Source: Brachyspira hampsonii 30446 (GTDB taxonomy: Bacteria; Spirochaetota; Brachyspiria; Brachyspirales; Brachyspiraceae). From it: a stretch of 64,000 nt of DNA. The position numbers were made by a program, and so were the translations under genes. Position 1 is the stretch's first letter. The number at the start of each line of letters is the position of its first letter. Shown here one piece after another: positions 1 through 9,520 of this stretch. The notes below the pieces were generated by a model, which searched no databases, was not told the origin of the DNA, and saw only the letters and a list, made by a program, of their open reading frames with translations. Where the stretch lies: assembly GCF_000316195.1 (NCBI RefSeq), contig NZ_JH994110.1:62001-126000 (forward strand). The letters run 5' to 3'.

Positions 1-23
1 ATTTATATTTTATAATTTCGTTT

Positions 24-1940
24 ACCGTGCGGTGAATGGGCTATAAATTTAAAATATGCTTAGGCGGGTGCTAATAGATGTTGTTTAAATAACAAAATAA
101 TATAAAGCTTAAATTCAAACTAAAGTATTAAACTCTAAGGGGCGTGGAGCGAGAAAAAGTTTTTAATTTTTTTGCTTTATTTTAATTCCCACCCTCTAGG
201 CTTTTTATTTAATACTGTCATTTTTGTACTTTATTTCTTTTTTATTTTATTCTGTAATTTTAGCTGCCCACTCAAGTTTTAATTAGGTTTTGAATCTTTA
301 CAACGCACGCAGAACTTACTTTTAAACATAGAAAAAATTGTATTGTTAATCGTTTTATAGTTTTTAATTCTTTTACCGTGCGGCGGATAGACTATAAATT
401 TAAAATATGCTTGGGCGGGTACTAATAGATGTTGTTTAAATAACAAAACAATATAAAGCTTAAATTCAAAGTAAAGTATTAAACTCTAAGGGGCGTGGAG
501 CGAGAAAAAGTTTTTAATTTTTTTGCTTTATTTTAATTCCCACCCTCTAGGCTTTTTATTTAATACTGTCATTTTTGTACTTTATTTATTTTTAATTTTC
601 ACATGTTATTTTAGCTGCCCACCCAAGTTTTAATTATATTTATGATTTTTTTACCGCACGCAGAACAAATTTTGAAACTTAATAAAAATTGTACTTTTAA
701 TTAATTTATATTTTATAATTTCGTTTACCGTGTGGTGAATGTACTATAAATTTAAATTCGCTTGGGCGGGTGCTAATAGATGTTGTTTAAATAACAAAAT
801 AATATAAAGCTTAAATTCAAAGTAAAGCTATAAAGTTTAAAGGGCGGGGAGCGAGAAAAGTTTTTAATTTTTTTGGCTTTATCCTAATTCCAACCCTATA
901 GGCTTTTTATTTAATACCGTCATTTTTATACTTTATTTCTTCTTTATTTTATTCTGTAATTTTAGCTGCCCACCCAAGTTTTAATTAGGTTTTTGAATCT
1001 TTACAACTCACGCAAAATAGAATTAACAATATAGATTTATTTGTAATTCAAATTTCATTATATTATAAATTTTATTAACCGTGCGTTAAATAGTTTTTCA
1101 ATTTATATAACACTTGGGCGGGTATCTTAATTTTTAATTATACTTAAAATATAATTGAAACTAAAATTCAAAATATAGTAATAAAGAATAAAGGGCGGGA
1201 AGAAAGAAAATGTTTTTAAATTTGTGGTTTTATTTTAATTCCCACCCTATAGGTTTATTATTTAATTCTGAAATTAAGATTTTATTTGTTTTTATACTTT
1301 ATTCTAATTTATTAAATCCCACCCTAGTTTTTATTAGCTTTAAAACCTTCACAGCGCACGCATAACTTATTTTTTAACATAGAAAAAATTGTATTGTTAA
1401 TCGTTTTATAATTTTTAATTCGTTTACCGTGCGGTAGATAGACTAAAAATTTAAATTAGCTTGGGCGGGTGCTAACAGATGTTATTTAAATTACAAAATA
1501 ATATGAAGCTAAAATTCAAAATAAAATAATAAACTTTAAAGGTCGGGGAGCGAGAAAAGTTTTAATTTTTTGGATTTATTCTAATTCCCACCCTATAGGC
1601 TTATTGTTTTATCCTGTAATAAAAATTTTATTTGACTTTTTACTTTATTATGTATTTTAACTCCCACCCAAAATGTAATTAGGTTTAGAACTTCTTTAAC
1701 GCCTCCAGAACAAATTTTGAAACTTAATTAAAATTGTACTGTTAATTAATTTATATTTTATAATTTCATTTACCATGCGGCTGATAGACTATAAATTTAA
1801 ATTAGTTTGGGCGGGTATCTTAATTTTTAATTAGACTCAAAATATAATTGAAACTAAAATTCAAAATATAGTAATAAAGAATAAAGGGAGGGAAGCAAGA
1901 AAAAGTTTTTAAATTTTTGACTTTTACTAATTCCCATCTT
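24..1940. repeat. Tandem array of ~350-bp nested palindromic repeats
   Basis: Six units begin with ACCGTGCGG-like boxes at about 24, 375, 727, 1078, 1426 and 1772, a period of 346-352 bp; the last unit is cut short. Each full unit runs in the same order: CGTGCGG, a TTGGGCGGGT box about 40 bp later, an inner AAGGGCGGGGAGCGAGAAAA-like box, its partner ATTCCCACCCT, the middle partner GCCCACCCAAG and the outer partner CGCACGCAGAAC. The three box pairs are inverted repeats nested inside one another. No credible CDS is present in the array; short ORFs here are chance. Same family as the loci near 13.4, 14.8, 19.8, 25.7, 53.2, 55.3 and 61.6 kb. Function unknown. Confidence 0.9.
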
Positions 1941-1970
1941 AGTTTTATTTACTTAAATAATTTATACTAA

Positions 1971-2000
1971 AATAGGTATCCCAAAAAAGGAATACCTATT
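1971..2000 (-). terminator. Terminator behind tcyP
   Basis: Inverted repeat AATAGGTATCCC / GGAATACCTATT with a 6-nt A-rich loop, 27 bp beyond the tcyP stop codon. The single arm difference is a G-U pair only when read from the minus strand, which fits termination of tcyP. Confidence 0.7.
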
Positions 2001-2026
2001 ATTTGAAATATTGTAAAAAAACTATT

Positions 2027-3427
2027 CTACATAACTTCAGCTTCAGAAGAGTTTCTATCATTAGAATTGAACTTGTCCATATCTACTTCTTTGCATATTT
2101 TACCTGTAGCTGCTGCGGTAATCATTCCATCATTAACATTAAGCATAGTTCTGCCCATATCAATAAGCGGCTCTATTCCCAAGAGTATAGCAACTAATCC
2201 TACAGGAAAACCTAAAGCCGAAAGAGTTATCAAAGCAGCATTGGTAGCACCTCCTCCAACTCCAGCAATACCAAAACTTCCTATAGCAATTATTACAACT
2301 GCTTTTATAAGAAAAGCTGGTTCGAGCGGATTTATTCCCAAAGTAGGGGCTATCATAGCAATAACCATTGCAGGATAAATACCAGCACATCCGTTTTGCC
2401 CTATTGTAACAGCTAGCGAAGCAGACAAATTTGAAACGCCTTCAGATATTCCCATTTTATCTTTTAATGTAGAAACTGTTAGAGGTAAAGTTCCAGCACT
2501 TGTTCTAGATGAAAATGCAAATGCCAAAGTTGTAAATGCTTTAGTATAGTATTTTATAGGGTTATATCCGAATATTATAAGTATTATACTATGTACTATA
2601 AGCATAATTATTATGGCTACATAAGAAGCCAATAAGAATTGTCCTAATTGAGCAAATGCATTCAAATCACTAGTGGCCATAAATTTAGCCATAAGTGCTA
2701 ATACTCCATAAGGAGTCAATTTCATTACAAATGCCACTATCTTCATTACAACATCATGCAAAGCCTGCATAATTTTCAAGAAAAACTCAAAAACATCTGG
2801 TTTTTTCTTTCTAATACCTAAAGCTGCACTTCCTACCAAAGCTGCAAAAAACACAACAGAAAGTGTAGGAGAACCTCCCATACCAGCTAAAGCAGCAAAA
2901 GGATTAGTAGGTATAATCTCCAATAGCTGCTGAGGCACAGGTCTTGAAGAAAACTGCTCTAATTTACCTTCATAGTTAGAGGCACCCTGAGAAATATCTC
3001 CTACTATAGATTGAAGTTTAGAAGCATCTAGCCCAAAACCTTTAGCTGTTAAAAATCCTACCAAAGCAGATATTCCTGTAGTTATCATCAATATGCCTAT
3101 AATTATAATAGTCATTTTACCCAAGTTACTGCTACTGCCTTTTATATTAAGTAGTGCCATAGTAATAGAAACAAAAATTAAAGGCATAACCAGCATTTGA
3201 AGAAGTCTTACATAACCATTACCAACTACATTATACCAAACAATACTTTGATTTACTATTTCCATATTTGAGGAATAAACTGTTCTAAGTATAAATCCTA
3301 AAGCTAATCCTAAAACTAAAGCAGATAATACTCTGATAGTAAAATTCAAATGTTTTTTCTGCATAAAATACAATAGTCCTATTAAAACCAATAGCACTAC
3401 AATGTTAATTACAACATAAAGTCCCAT
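2027..3427 (-). CDS. tcyP: L-cystine / dicarboxylate-type sodium symporter (TcyP-like)
   Basis: A 466-aa polytopic membrane protein of the dicarboxylate/amino acid:cation symporter (DAACS) family. It begins with a hydrophobic helix (residues 2-21) and has the typical ~8-helix pattern with re-entrant loops. The family motif SSRTSAGTLP is at 306-315, GQNGCAGIYPA at 343-353 and DMGRTMLNVNDG at 423-434. The SSRTSAGTLPL and NGCAGIYPA wording is that of TcyP-type cystine importers rather than GltP-type glutamate carriers. The predicted role is uptake of cystine with Na+ or H+ as a sulphur source. AAAGGAAG lies 10 nt before the ATG. The gene stands alone with its own terminator. The substrate is inferred from family motifs. 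Confidence 0.88.
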   Translation of the reverse strand: MGLYVVINIVVLLVLIGLLYFMQKKHLNFTIRVLSALVLGLALGFILRTVYSSNMEIVNQSIVWYNVVGNGYVRLLQMLVMPLIFVSITMALLNIKGSSSNLGKMTIIIIGILMITTGISALVGFLTAKGFGLDASKLQSIVGDISQGASNYEGKLEQFSSRPVPQQLLEIIPTNPFAALAGMGGSPTLSVVFFAALVGSAALGIRKKKPDVFEFFLKIMQALHDVVMKIVAFVMKLTPYGVLALMAKFMATSDLNAFAQLGQFLLASYVAIIIMLIVHSIILIIFGYNPIKYYTKAFTTLAFAFSSRTSAGTLPLTVSTLKDKMGISEGVSNLSASLAVTIGQNGCAGIYPAMVIAMIAPTLGINPLEPAFLIKAVVIIAIGSFGIAGVGGGATNAALITLSALGFPVGLVAILLGIEPLIDMGRTMLNVNDGMITAAATGKICKEVDMDKFNSNDRNSSEAEVM

Positions 3428-3731
3428 ATATGATTACTTCCTTTTAATATTTTAATGCATTCTAATATAATATAGTTTTAAAAAAATTGATAGTATAAAA
3501 CTAACTATGAATATATTTTATTTATTTTTTAATTGATAAAAAATAACAGATGACTTTACTATTAAAGATATAAAAATGCTATAATAAAATTTATAAAGCA
3601 ATATATATAATAAAAAATTAATAGTCAATATTTATAGTAGTTTCATAATTATTTTTTCTATAATCATTATATTTTAATTTAATTATATTAAGTTTATTAC
3701 TGTTAAAAAAATTATTTGGAATGGTATTTTT
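3428..3731. other. AT-rich intergenic stretch, nothing recognised
   Basis: 304 bp between the tcyP start and the end of the nuclease-like gene, both on the minus strand. It should contain the tcyP promoter, but the sequence is almost pure A/T, so no -35/-10 pair stands out. No ORF with a ribosome-binding site was seen. Confidence 0.5.
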
Positions 3732-4238
3732 TTAATATATTTGACTTTGTTTCCAATTATCAATATCATACTTCATCCGTTTTTGCTTTGGAGTAATAAG
3801 TGTTGAAAGATTTTTAGTTAAACTACTGTCATCATAAAAAGAAACATATAAATCTATTTTATTAATATCTAAATGTAATGGAGATAATACTGTCATTATT
3901 CTTAAATATCCATTTATTAACTGATATGCTAATTTATTAATATTATTATCTGTTATAGCAGATTTCATCTCTATTATATCTAGTTTATATCCATTGATAT
4001 TTTTAGAAATTAAAATAATATCCGATGATTTTCTAAATGATAAATGATTAAATTTATTATCTCCTTCAATATTTTTTATTAAAATACATTCATTATAAGG
4101 AATATTAATATTATATCTTACATCAATATTATCAATATTTTCATTATAAATAAACTTCCTACTATCTACAATATCAAAATTAAAAAAATCATTATAATAT
4201 TTCTTTAGCTCTTCTATTTTTTTGTATAGCTCTATCAT
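3732..4238 (-). CDS. Putative PD-(D/E)XK nuclease-like protein paired with AAA ATPase
   Basis: A 168-aa soluble protein I do not recognise by name. A beta-rich centre carries D73 in 'SDIILISKN' and, 17 residues later, E90-M-K92 in 'LDIIEMKSA'. This spacing fits the catalytic D...ExK of the PD-(D/E)XK nuclease fold, and the flanking hydrophobic strands fit too. It starts 3 bp after the stop of the upstream AAA ATPase, so the two are almost certainly co-translated. ATPase plus small nuclease pairs are a frequent layout in anti-phage defence, and that is the working hypothesis. The nuclease call rests only on the motif; there is no signal peptide or membrane segment. Confidence 0.45.
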   Translation of the reverse strand: MIELYKKIEELKKYYNDFFNFDIVDSRKFIYNENIDNIDVRYNINIPYNECILIKNIEGDNKFNHLSFRKSSDIILISKNINGYKLDIIEMKSAITDNNINKLAYQLINGYLRIMTVLSPLHLDINKIDLYVSFYDDSSLTKNLSTLITPKQKRMKYDIDNWKQSQIY

Positions 4239-4241
4239 ATT

Positions 4242-5663
4242 TTAATCGTCCAAATCTTCAATAAAATCCTCAAATTCTTCTGATGACTGCATTAAATATT
4301 TATGAAAGGTAGGAGCTTGAAATCCGTATTTACTTCCTTTTATTTCTGTTATTTCAGTAAATCCATCTTCTTTTACATCAAACTGATACATTCTCACTTT
4401 ATCTTCTGAAATTAAATCATCTTCATCATAATTATATTTTTCCATCAATTCTTTTTTCACATCTTCTTTGTTATTATTTAATTTAATCATATTATTTATA
4501 TGCTGAATAATAATATCGCTATGAGTAGTTATCATTACATTAATGCCAGAATTAATTAACTTTATGAAAAGCCTAGTTAATTGCTGCTGCAGCTTTGGAT
4601 GCAGAGATATTTCAGGCTCTTCCATAAGTAATTTTCTTTTTATAAATCCATATTTCAAAAATAAATATAAAGGTGTCAATTCTGTTACAACAGCCGATGA
4701 TAAATACATTTGAAACTCTAATTCTGTATTATCAGGTTTATAATATATATTCTTAGTTTCTTCATTTATCATTATCTTACCAAAGAGCATATTTTTCTCA
4801 ATGAAATCTAACATTAAATATAACTTTTTTGTCATATGTTCAATATCGTTTTTTTGTTTTGATAATTCATCAAAATTATCTAAAAAGTCCATAATAGGTC
4901 TTGATAAATACTGATTATTTTTTTCAGCATATCTATCATACTTTGAAGCTCTTGCAGAAGCAGATATATCATTTCTTGATAATAAAAAACCAGTTCTTGA
5001 TACAGGTAAAAATGTTTCCCTATTACTAAAAATAAATGGAATAAGACCATTATAAAAATAATTATTTATTATAAAATTAATTATTCCAATAATTATCATA
5101 TTATAATTAATATCATCATTATTAAGCTCAAATCCTACTCCATATTTGACATTATTTTGTATTTGTACATGTATATAAAACTCATTAATTTCTTTATTGT
5201 TCTGAATTTTTTTAGATTTTTCAAATACAAATTTTATTTTATTATTATTAAATACTAATTTTATATTTTCTAATTTTATTTCATTATCAGAATTAAATAT
5301 ATAATTTATTACTTCATTAGAATATTTATTTAAAAGTAAATTGAATAATTCTATAAAAATTTCTATTTCCTCAAATGGCAATTCAACTTCTTTATCAAAA
5401 TCTAAATTCTTAATATAATTTTCTATAATAGATTTTGCTTTTTTATATTCATATAATTCTTCAACATTTTTCTTATCTTTAAATATTATATTAATTATTA
5501 TTGCTGTATATTTTATTAACCCATAAACTAAAGTCATTAAATAACTTTTTCCGCTATTGTTATCACCTATAAATAAAGTAAACGGAGATAATTCAATTTT
5601 AGCTTCTTTGATTTTCGCAAAATTTTTTACATATAGAGTTGGATATTTAATATTTTCAGACAT
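4242..5663 (-). CDS. AAA family ATPase (ABC/SMC-like, OLD-type)
   Basis: A 473-aa ATPase of the AAA_15/AAA_21-like group. Walker A is GDNNSGKS (33-40), directly after an N-terminal 'VKNFAKIKEAKIEL' strand typical of RecF/SMC-like heads. A helical, Asn/Lys-rich insert follows. The C-terminal half has 'LLMEEPEISLHPKLQQQL' (Walker B with catalytic E near 348) and 'MITTHSD' (switch His near 378). This head arrangement is shared by OLD, RloA and PtuA-type defence ATPases and by DUF3696-like proteins. It is the first gene of a two-gene unit with the 168-aa nuclease-like protein. No Toprim domain is fused, unlike classical OLD nucleases, so the partner gene may supply the effector. The defence role is inference. 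Confidence 0.75.
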   Translation of the reverse strand: MSENIKYPTLYVKNFAKIKEAKIELSPFTLFIGDNNSGKSYLMTLVYGLIKYTAIIINIIFKDKKNVEELYEYKKAKSIIENYIKNLDFDKEVELPFEEIEIFIELFNLLLNKYSNEVINYIFNSDNEIKLENIKLVFNNNKIKFVFEKSKKIQNNKEINEFYIHVQIQNNVKYGVGFELNNDDINYNMIIIGIINFIINNYFYNGLIPFIFSNRETFLPVSRTGFLLSRNDISASARASKYDRYAEKNNQYLSRPIMDFLDNFDELSKQKNDIEHMTKKLYLMLDFIEKNMLFGKIMINEETKNIYYKPDNTELEFQMYLSSAVVTELTPLYLFLKYGFIKRKLLMEEPEISLHPKLQQQLTRLFIKLINSGINVMITTHSDIIIQHINNMIKLNNNKEDVKKELMEKYNYDEDDLISEDKVRMYQFDVKEDGFTEITEIKGSKYGFQAPTFHKYLMQSSEEFEDFIEDLDD

Positions 5664-5757
5664 AATTACTTTTAATACATTTTATTATTAATATTTTATA
5701 AAAAATTTTATCATATAATAATACTTTGTCAATGATTGGAATATAAAAAGATAAAAA

Positions 5758-5794
5758 ATAACGGCTGCTAACCTTAAAGATTAACAACCGTTAT
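5758..5794 (-). terminator. Terminator of the 2-oxoacid oxidoreductase operon
   Basis: ATAACGGCTGCTAACC and GATTAACAACCGTTAT form a 16-bp stem with a 5-nt loop. The three arm differences become G-U pairs only in minus-strand RNA, so it terminates the oxidoreductase transcript arriving from the right, 37 bp past the stop codon. Confidence 0.8.
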
Positions 5795-5830
5795 CATATA
5801 TAATCTTATTCTATTTCTAGCTTTTAACTA

Positions 5831-8095
5831 TTATAGAAGAGGACTTTCATGCATAGCTTTTAAGCGATACCATCTTCTATCAACTTCTTTTTGGAATGCT
5901 TCAAGAAGGTCTGGGTGTTTAAGAAGGTGTTTAGTTTTACCCATCATTTTAAGCCATTCGCTAACAGGCTGTTTTTTATCATCAGCTACCATATTAGTAA
6001 TAGTAGTAATACCATGTTCAGATTCATACAATGGGAAGAAACAGCAGTCAACAGCAGCTTTAATAACATCTTTACCCATATCATCAGGAGATTTCCAGTT
6101 TAATGGACAAGCAATAAGAAGTTTAACAAAAGCAGTACCATGATGATTAGCGTACCATTGAGCTTTAGCAGCTTTTTTAACCAAATCTAATGGATAAGCC
6201 TCACATCCAGTAGCAACATAAGGGATATGACATCCAGCAAATATTTGAGCTACATCTTTGTGATTGAATTGTTTACCCACTTCAGCTTTACCAACATTAG
6301 AAGTAGAAGTTCTGTGTCCTATAGGAGTAGAGAAAGATAATTGGTTACCAGTGTTCATATATCCTTCATTATCGTACTCTAATATAATCATTTTGTGATT
6401 TCTAATAGCAGCACCAATAGAAGGTCCCATACCTATGTCATGACCGCCGTCACCAGTAATCATTATGAAAGTAGGATCTTCTGGTCCTTCGATTTCACCT
6501 CTTCTTTTTCTCTCATGATACATTTCTACGATACCAGAAAGAGTAGCAGCACCGTTTTGGAATAAGTTGTGAACATAAGTAGTTCTGTAAGAGCTGTAAG
6601 GATAACCTGTAGTAACAACCATAGAACAGCCTGTATGTACTAAAAGAACAACTTCACCTTCAATACCTTTTAAGAAAGTATTAATACCAGAGAATATACC
6701 GCAGCCGTTACAAGCACCATGACCTTGAGCATAACGATAAGCTTTACCAGTTAATTCTCTAAGAGGCGGAACTTTAACATCAAGTTTATGAGTCTGTTCA
6801 TTCATAGTAACAACGATACCAGATTTTTGGCTTTCCAAAGTAAGAGGTTCATGTATAGGTTTCATTTGAACATTAGGATCACCCATATATTGTTCTAAGT
6901 AAGAGTGTTTTACAACAGAACCAGGATTAGCTAATTCTTGTAAACCTAAATCAAACAATTCTTTAGCTTTTTCTAAAGTAAACTCAGTACCGCCAAGACC
7001 AAATACTCTATCTATAATAGAAGTTTTATTATTAGGATCATTTTTAAGAGCAGCTCTGATTTCAGTAGACATGTTACCGCCCATACCAGAATAAGTATCT
7101 TGTCTATCACCTACTACTACAACTTTAACATTAGTAAGTAATTTTTGTAATTCTTTTTCAGGGAAAGGACGAATTTGAGTAATAGCAAAAGCACCTATTT
7201 TAAGACTAGGATTAGCTTTTTTCATTTCATCAACAGCTAAAGTAAGAGTTTCATAAGCAGATCCGCAGATCATTACAGCTACATCTGCATCTTCCATATT
7301 ATAAGTTTCTATAGGAGAGTATTTTCTTCCAGAGAAAGAAGCAAACTCTTCAAATACATCTAATATAATAGCACGAGAATCTTCTAAAGCCTGAGAAAGT
7401 TGTAATTTACTTCCTGTTAATTCATCTTCGTTCATGTAAGGTCCTATTGTAACAGGATTTTTTCCTGGTTCAATAGAAGTAACTTCAGGAGTATAAGTAC
7501 CTAAGAAGTCTTGAACATCTTTATCATTTTTGAAAAGGTGAATTTTTTTCTTTTGGTGAGAAGTAAAGAAACCGTCAGAAGAAACTATAATAGGTAATTT
7601 AGCTCTTTCAGCGATTTTTAAAGCAAAGATATTGAAGTCATAAACCATCTGAGTAGTATGAGCCATAATGATAATCCAACCAGTGTTAAGAGCCATCATT
7701 ATGTCAGATTGGTCACATTTAATATCTAATGGACCAGAAACTGTTCTGTTTACAACATTTAATACCATAGGGAATCTAGTACCTGATTGTACAGGTAATT
7801 GTTCCATAGCATAAAGAAGACCGTTAGCAGAAGTAGCATTGAATACTCTACCGCCTGCAGTAGTAGCACCATAACATATACCAGCTGCACCATGTTCACC
7901 ATCACCAGGGATCATGCAAACAGTATGTCTTCCATTAGCTTTCATTTCATCCAAATACTCAGCAATCTGAGTAGAAGGAGTAATTGGGTAATAACCCATA
8001 ACGTGATAATTGATTTGAGCGGCTGCAATGGCTGCTAATTCATTACCACTTTCAAGTATATTTTCTTGTTCAGCAAGATTATATTTGTTAGCCAT
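5831..8095 (-). CDS. 2-oxoacid (pyruvate-type):ferredoxin oxidoreductase, fused alpha-beta subunit
   Basis: A 754-aa protein joining two domains that are separate subunits in archaeal enzymes. Residues ~20-420 are the alpha part (pyrimidine-binding domain, 'YYPITPSTQIAEY' at 35-47, then the transketolase-C-like domain). Residues ~440-750 are the beta part, which binds thiamine diphosphate; it has 'HGACNGCGIF' near 457 and 'GDGGHDIGMG' near 545, with a downstream 'NEGYMNTGNQ' segment. It converts a 2-oxoacid, probably pyruvate, to acyl-CoA + CO2 and passes electrons to ferredoxin; these are central steps of anaerobic energy metabolism. Its partner with the gamma domain and Fe-S clusters ends 14 bp upstream in the same operon. 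Substrate not provable from sequence. Confidence 0.85.
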   Translation of the reverse strand: MANKYNLAEQENILESGNELAAIAAAQINYHVMGYYPITPSTQIAEYLDEMKANGRHTVCMIPGDGEHGAAGICYGATTAGGRVFNATSANGLLYAMEQLPVQSGTRFPMVLNVVNRTVSGPLDIKCDQSDIMMALNTGWIIIMAHTTQMVYDFNIFALKIAERAKLPIIVSSDGFFTSHQKKKIHLFKNDKDVQDFLGTYTPEVTSIEPGKNPVTIGPYMNEDELTGSKLQLSQALEDSRAIILDVFEEFASFSGRKYSPIETYNMEDADVAVMICGSAYETLTLAVDEMKKANPSLKIGAFAITQIRPFPEKELQKLLTNVKVVVVGDRQDTYSGMGGNMSTEIRAALKNDPNNKTSIIDRVFGLGGTEFTLEKAKELFDLGLQELANPGSVVKHSYLEQYMGDPNVQMKPIHEPLTLESQKSGIVVTMNEQTHKLDVKVPPLRELTGKAYRYAQGHGACNGCGIFSGINTFLKGIEGEVVLLVHTGCSMVVTTGYPYSSYRTTYVHNLFQNGAATLSGIVEMYHERKRRGEIEGPEDPTFIMITGDGGHDIGMGPSIGAAIRNHKMIILEYDNEGYMNTGNQLSFSTPIGHRTSTSNVGKAEVGKQFNHKDVAQIFAGCHIPYVATGCEAYPLDLVKKAAKAQWYANHHGTAFVKLLIACPLNWKSPDDMGKDVIKAAVDCCFFPLYESEHGITTITNMVADDKKQPVSEWLKMMGKTKHLLKHPDLLEAFQKEVDRRWYRLKAMHESPLL

Positions 8096-8109
8096 TTATT
8101 CGCTCCTTA

Positions 8110-9144
8110 TTATTTATTATAACGACTGTATGTAAGTTCTGGAACATTACATTCTGCTTCTACTTCTATTCTTAAAGCTTGATCTTCTTTAGCTAAAGCT
8201 TTAGGAGCATAAGGTCCTTTAGGGCAAGCTCTAACGCATTTCAAACAGCCTTTACAATATTGATAATCAATACCCATCATGTTCATAGCGATTTTATTAG
8301 GATCTTTTCTGTCTGGACCTTTTTCCCAAACAACACAAAGATCTGGACAAACTAATTCACATTGAGCACAATCAATACAGTTTTTAGGATTGAATACAGG
8401 AATATGACCGGTACGTGTTACTTGTAAATCTTTTAAAGTAGAGTTACCAGCTGCACTTATATAACCGCCTGTTAATTGGTTATTTTTACCGTATACAGGT
8501 TCTGGTTTTTTATAAGGTATATAAGGATATTTTCCGTCTGCAGGGAAATCTTTAACTACAGATTCGCTTCCGCCTTTTCTGAAAGCTTCAATATTAGGTT
8601 CTACTAATTCAGCTTTTTTACCGCCGAATTGTTTTCTAATTTGCTCTTCAAATTTAGCTGAATCTATGAAATCAAGCTGATTAACCATAGCACCCATGAT
8701 GATAGTATTAGCTGCTTGTGAAGGAAGTTTTAAATCATTAGCGATTTTTATAGCATCAACACAAACTACTTTACCGCCATGAAGTTTAGCAAAGTCTCTT
8801 GCTTCATCTGGAGTTTTATTAGTATTGAAAATAACGATAGCATCTTCTTTAACACCTGCTAATGTTAGAGGATTTTTAAGAAGATTCATGTGGAACACTG
8901 CCACAACATGCGGTTCTTCTACTGTAGAGTTTACTCTAACTTCATTCTCAGAAAATCTTACGAAAGATTTTACTGGAGAACCTTTTTTTTCTGAACCATA
9001 ACTAGAGAATGCAGCACCATAGAATCCTTGTGATAAAACGCCTACTTCTGCAAGCATTTTACCGGCACTATTAGCACCCATTCCGCCTATACTTTCGAGA
9101 CGAATCTCGAAAAAGCCTAAATCATTGACTTTTGGGAGTTTCAC
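8110..9144 (-). CDS. 2-oxoacid:ferredoxin oxidoreductase, gamma domain fused to 2x[4Fe-4S] ferredoxin domain
   Basis: A 344-aa partner of the alpha-beta protein. Residues ~11-200 are the gamma (POR_gamma) domain, starting 'IRLESIGGMGANSAGK'. Residues ~250-320 hold two CxxCxxCxxxC clusters: C256/259/262/266 and C297/300/303/307, each with the final Cys followed by Pro, as in delta-type ferredoxin domains. It carries electrons from the thiamine site to free ferredoxin. The start is GTG at 9144, preceded 8 nt upstream by AGGAGAA; no better ATG exists. It is the first gene of the operon. The 376-bp gap to the divergent chemoreceptor gene must hold its promoter; on the minus side I see TTGACA-like boxes but no well-spaced -10. 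Confidence 0.85.
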   Translation of the reverse strand: MKLPKVNDLGFFEIRLESIGGMGANSAGKMLAEVGVLSQGFYGAAFSSYGSEKKGSPVKSFVRFSENEVRVNSTVEEPHVVAVFHMNLLKNPLTLAGVKEDAIVIFNTNKTPDEARDFAKLHGGKVVCVDAIKIANDLKLPSQAANTIIMGAMVNQLDFIDSAKFEEQIRKQFGGKKAELVEPNIEAFRKGGSESVVKDFPADGKYPYIPYKKPEPVYGKNNQLTGGYISAAGNSTLKDLQVTRTGHIPVFNPKNCIDCAQCELVCPDLCVVWEKGPDRKDPNKIAMNMMGIDYQYCKGCLKCVRACPKGPYAPKALAKEDQALRIEVEAECNVPELTYSRYNK

Positions 9145-9374
9145 GATTTTCTTCTCCTTTATTTAATTAAAATGAGATTTTGGGAATAAACATTAAAAGC
9201 ATACTAAAATTTTATTAAATTAATATACTGTCAATGTTTATATATTGTACTATAAATAAGATAAAAGTCAAACTAATTATCATTATTTTAATAAATCATG
9301 TGTATATTTTTATTTAAAAAAGTATGTTCTATTTCTATAAAACTTAATAAACAAATGTATGATTAATAAAACAT

Positions 9375-9403
9375 TTGACATACTATGTTTTAATTACTAT
9401 ACT
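9375..9403 (+). promoter_or_regulatory. Sigma-70-type promoter for the chemoreceptor gene
   Basis: TTGACA (9375-9380), 17-bp spacer, TATACT (9398-9403). Predicted start near 9410 gives a ~110-nt leader. An imperfect palindrome (ACTATACTATATGTAGTATA) overlaps the -10 region and could be an operator. No other feature is seen in the 9145-9520 gap. Confidence 0.65.
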
Positions 9404-9520
9404 ATATGTAGTATAATAATTAATTTCACTATTAGTAATAAGAATTGAGCCTTATCCAAGAATACTATTAAATTTTTATATAAAAAATTAATTTTATAAA
9501 TAATTTTTTGGGGTATATTT

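Noticed and set aside
24-1940. Array considered as a CRISPR locus
   Set aside because: The period is ~350 bp, repeats are imperfect and palindromic at three levels, spacers are not unique, and no cas genes are present.
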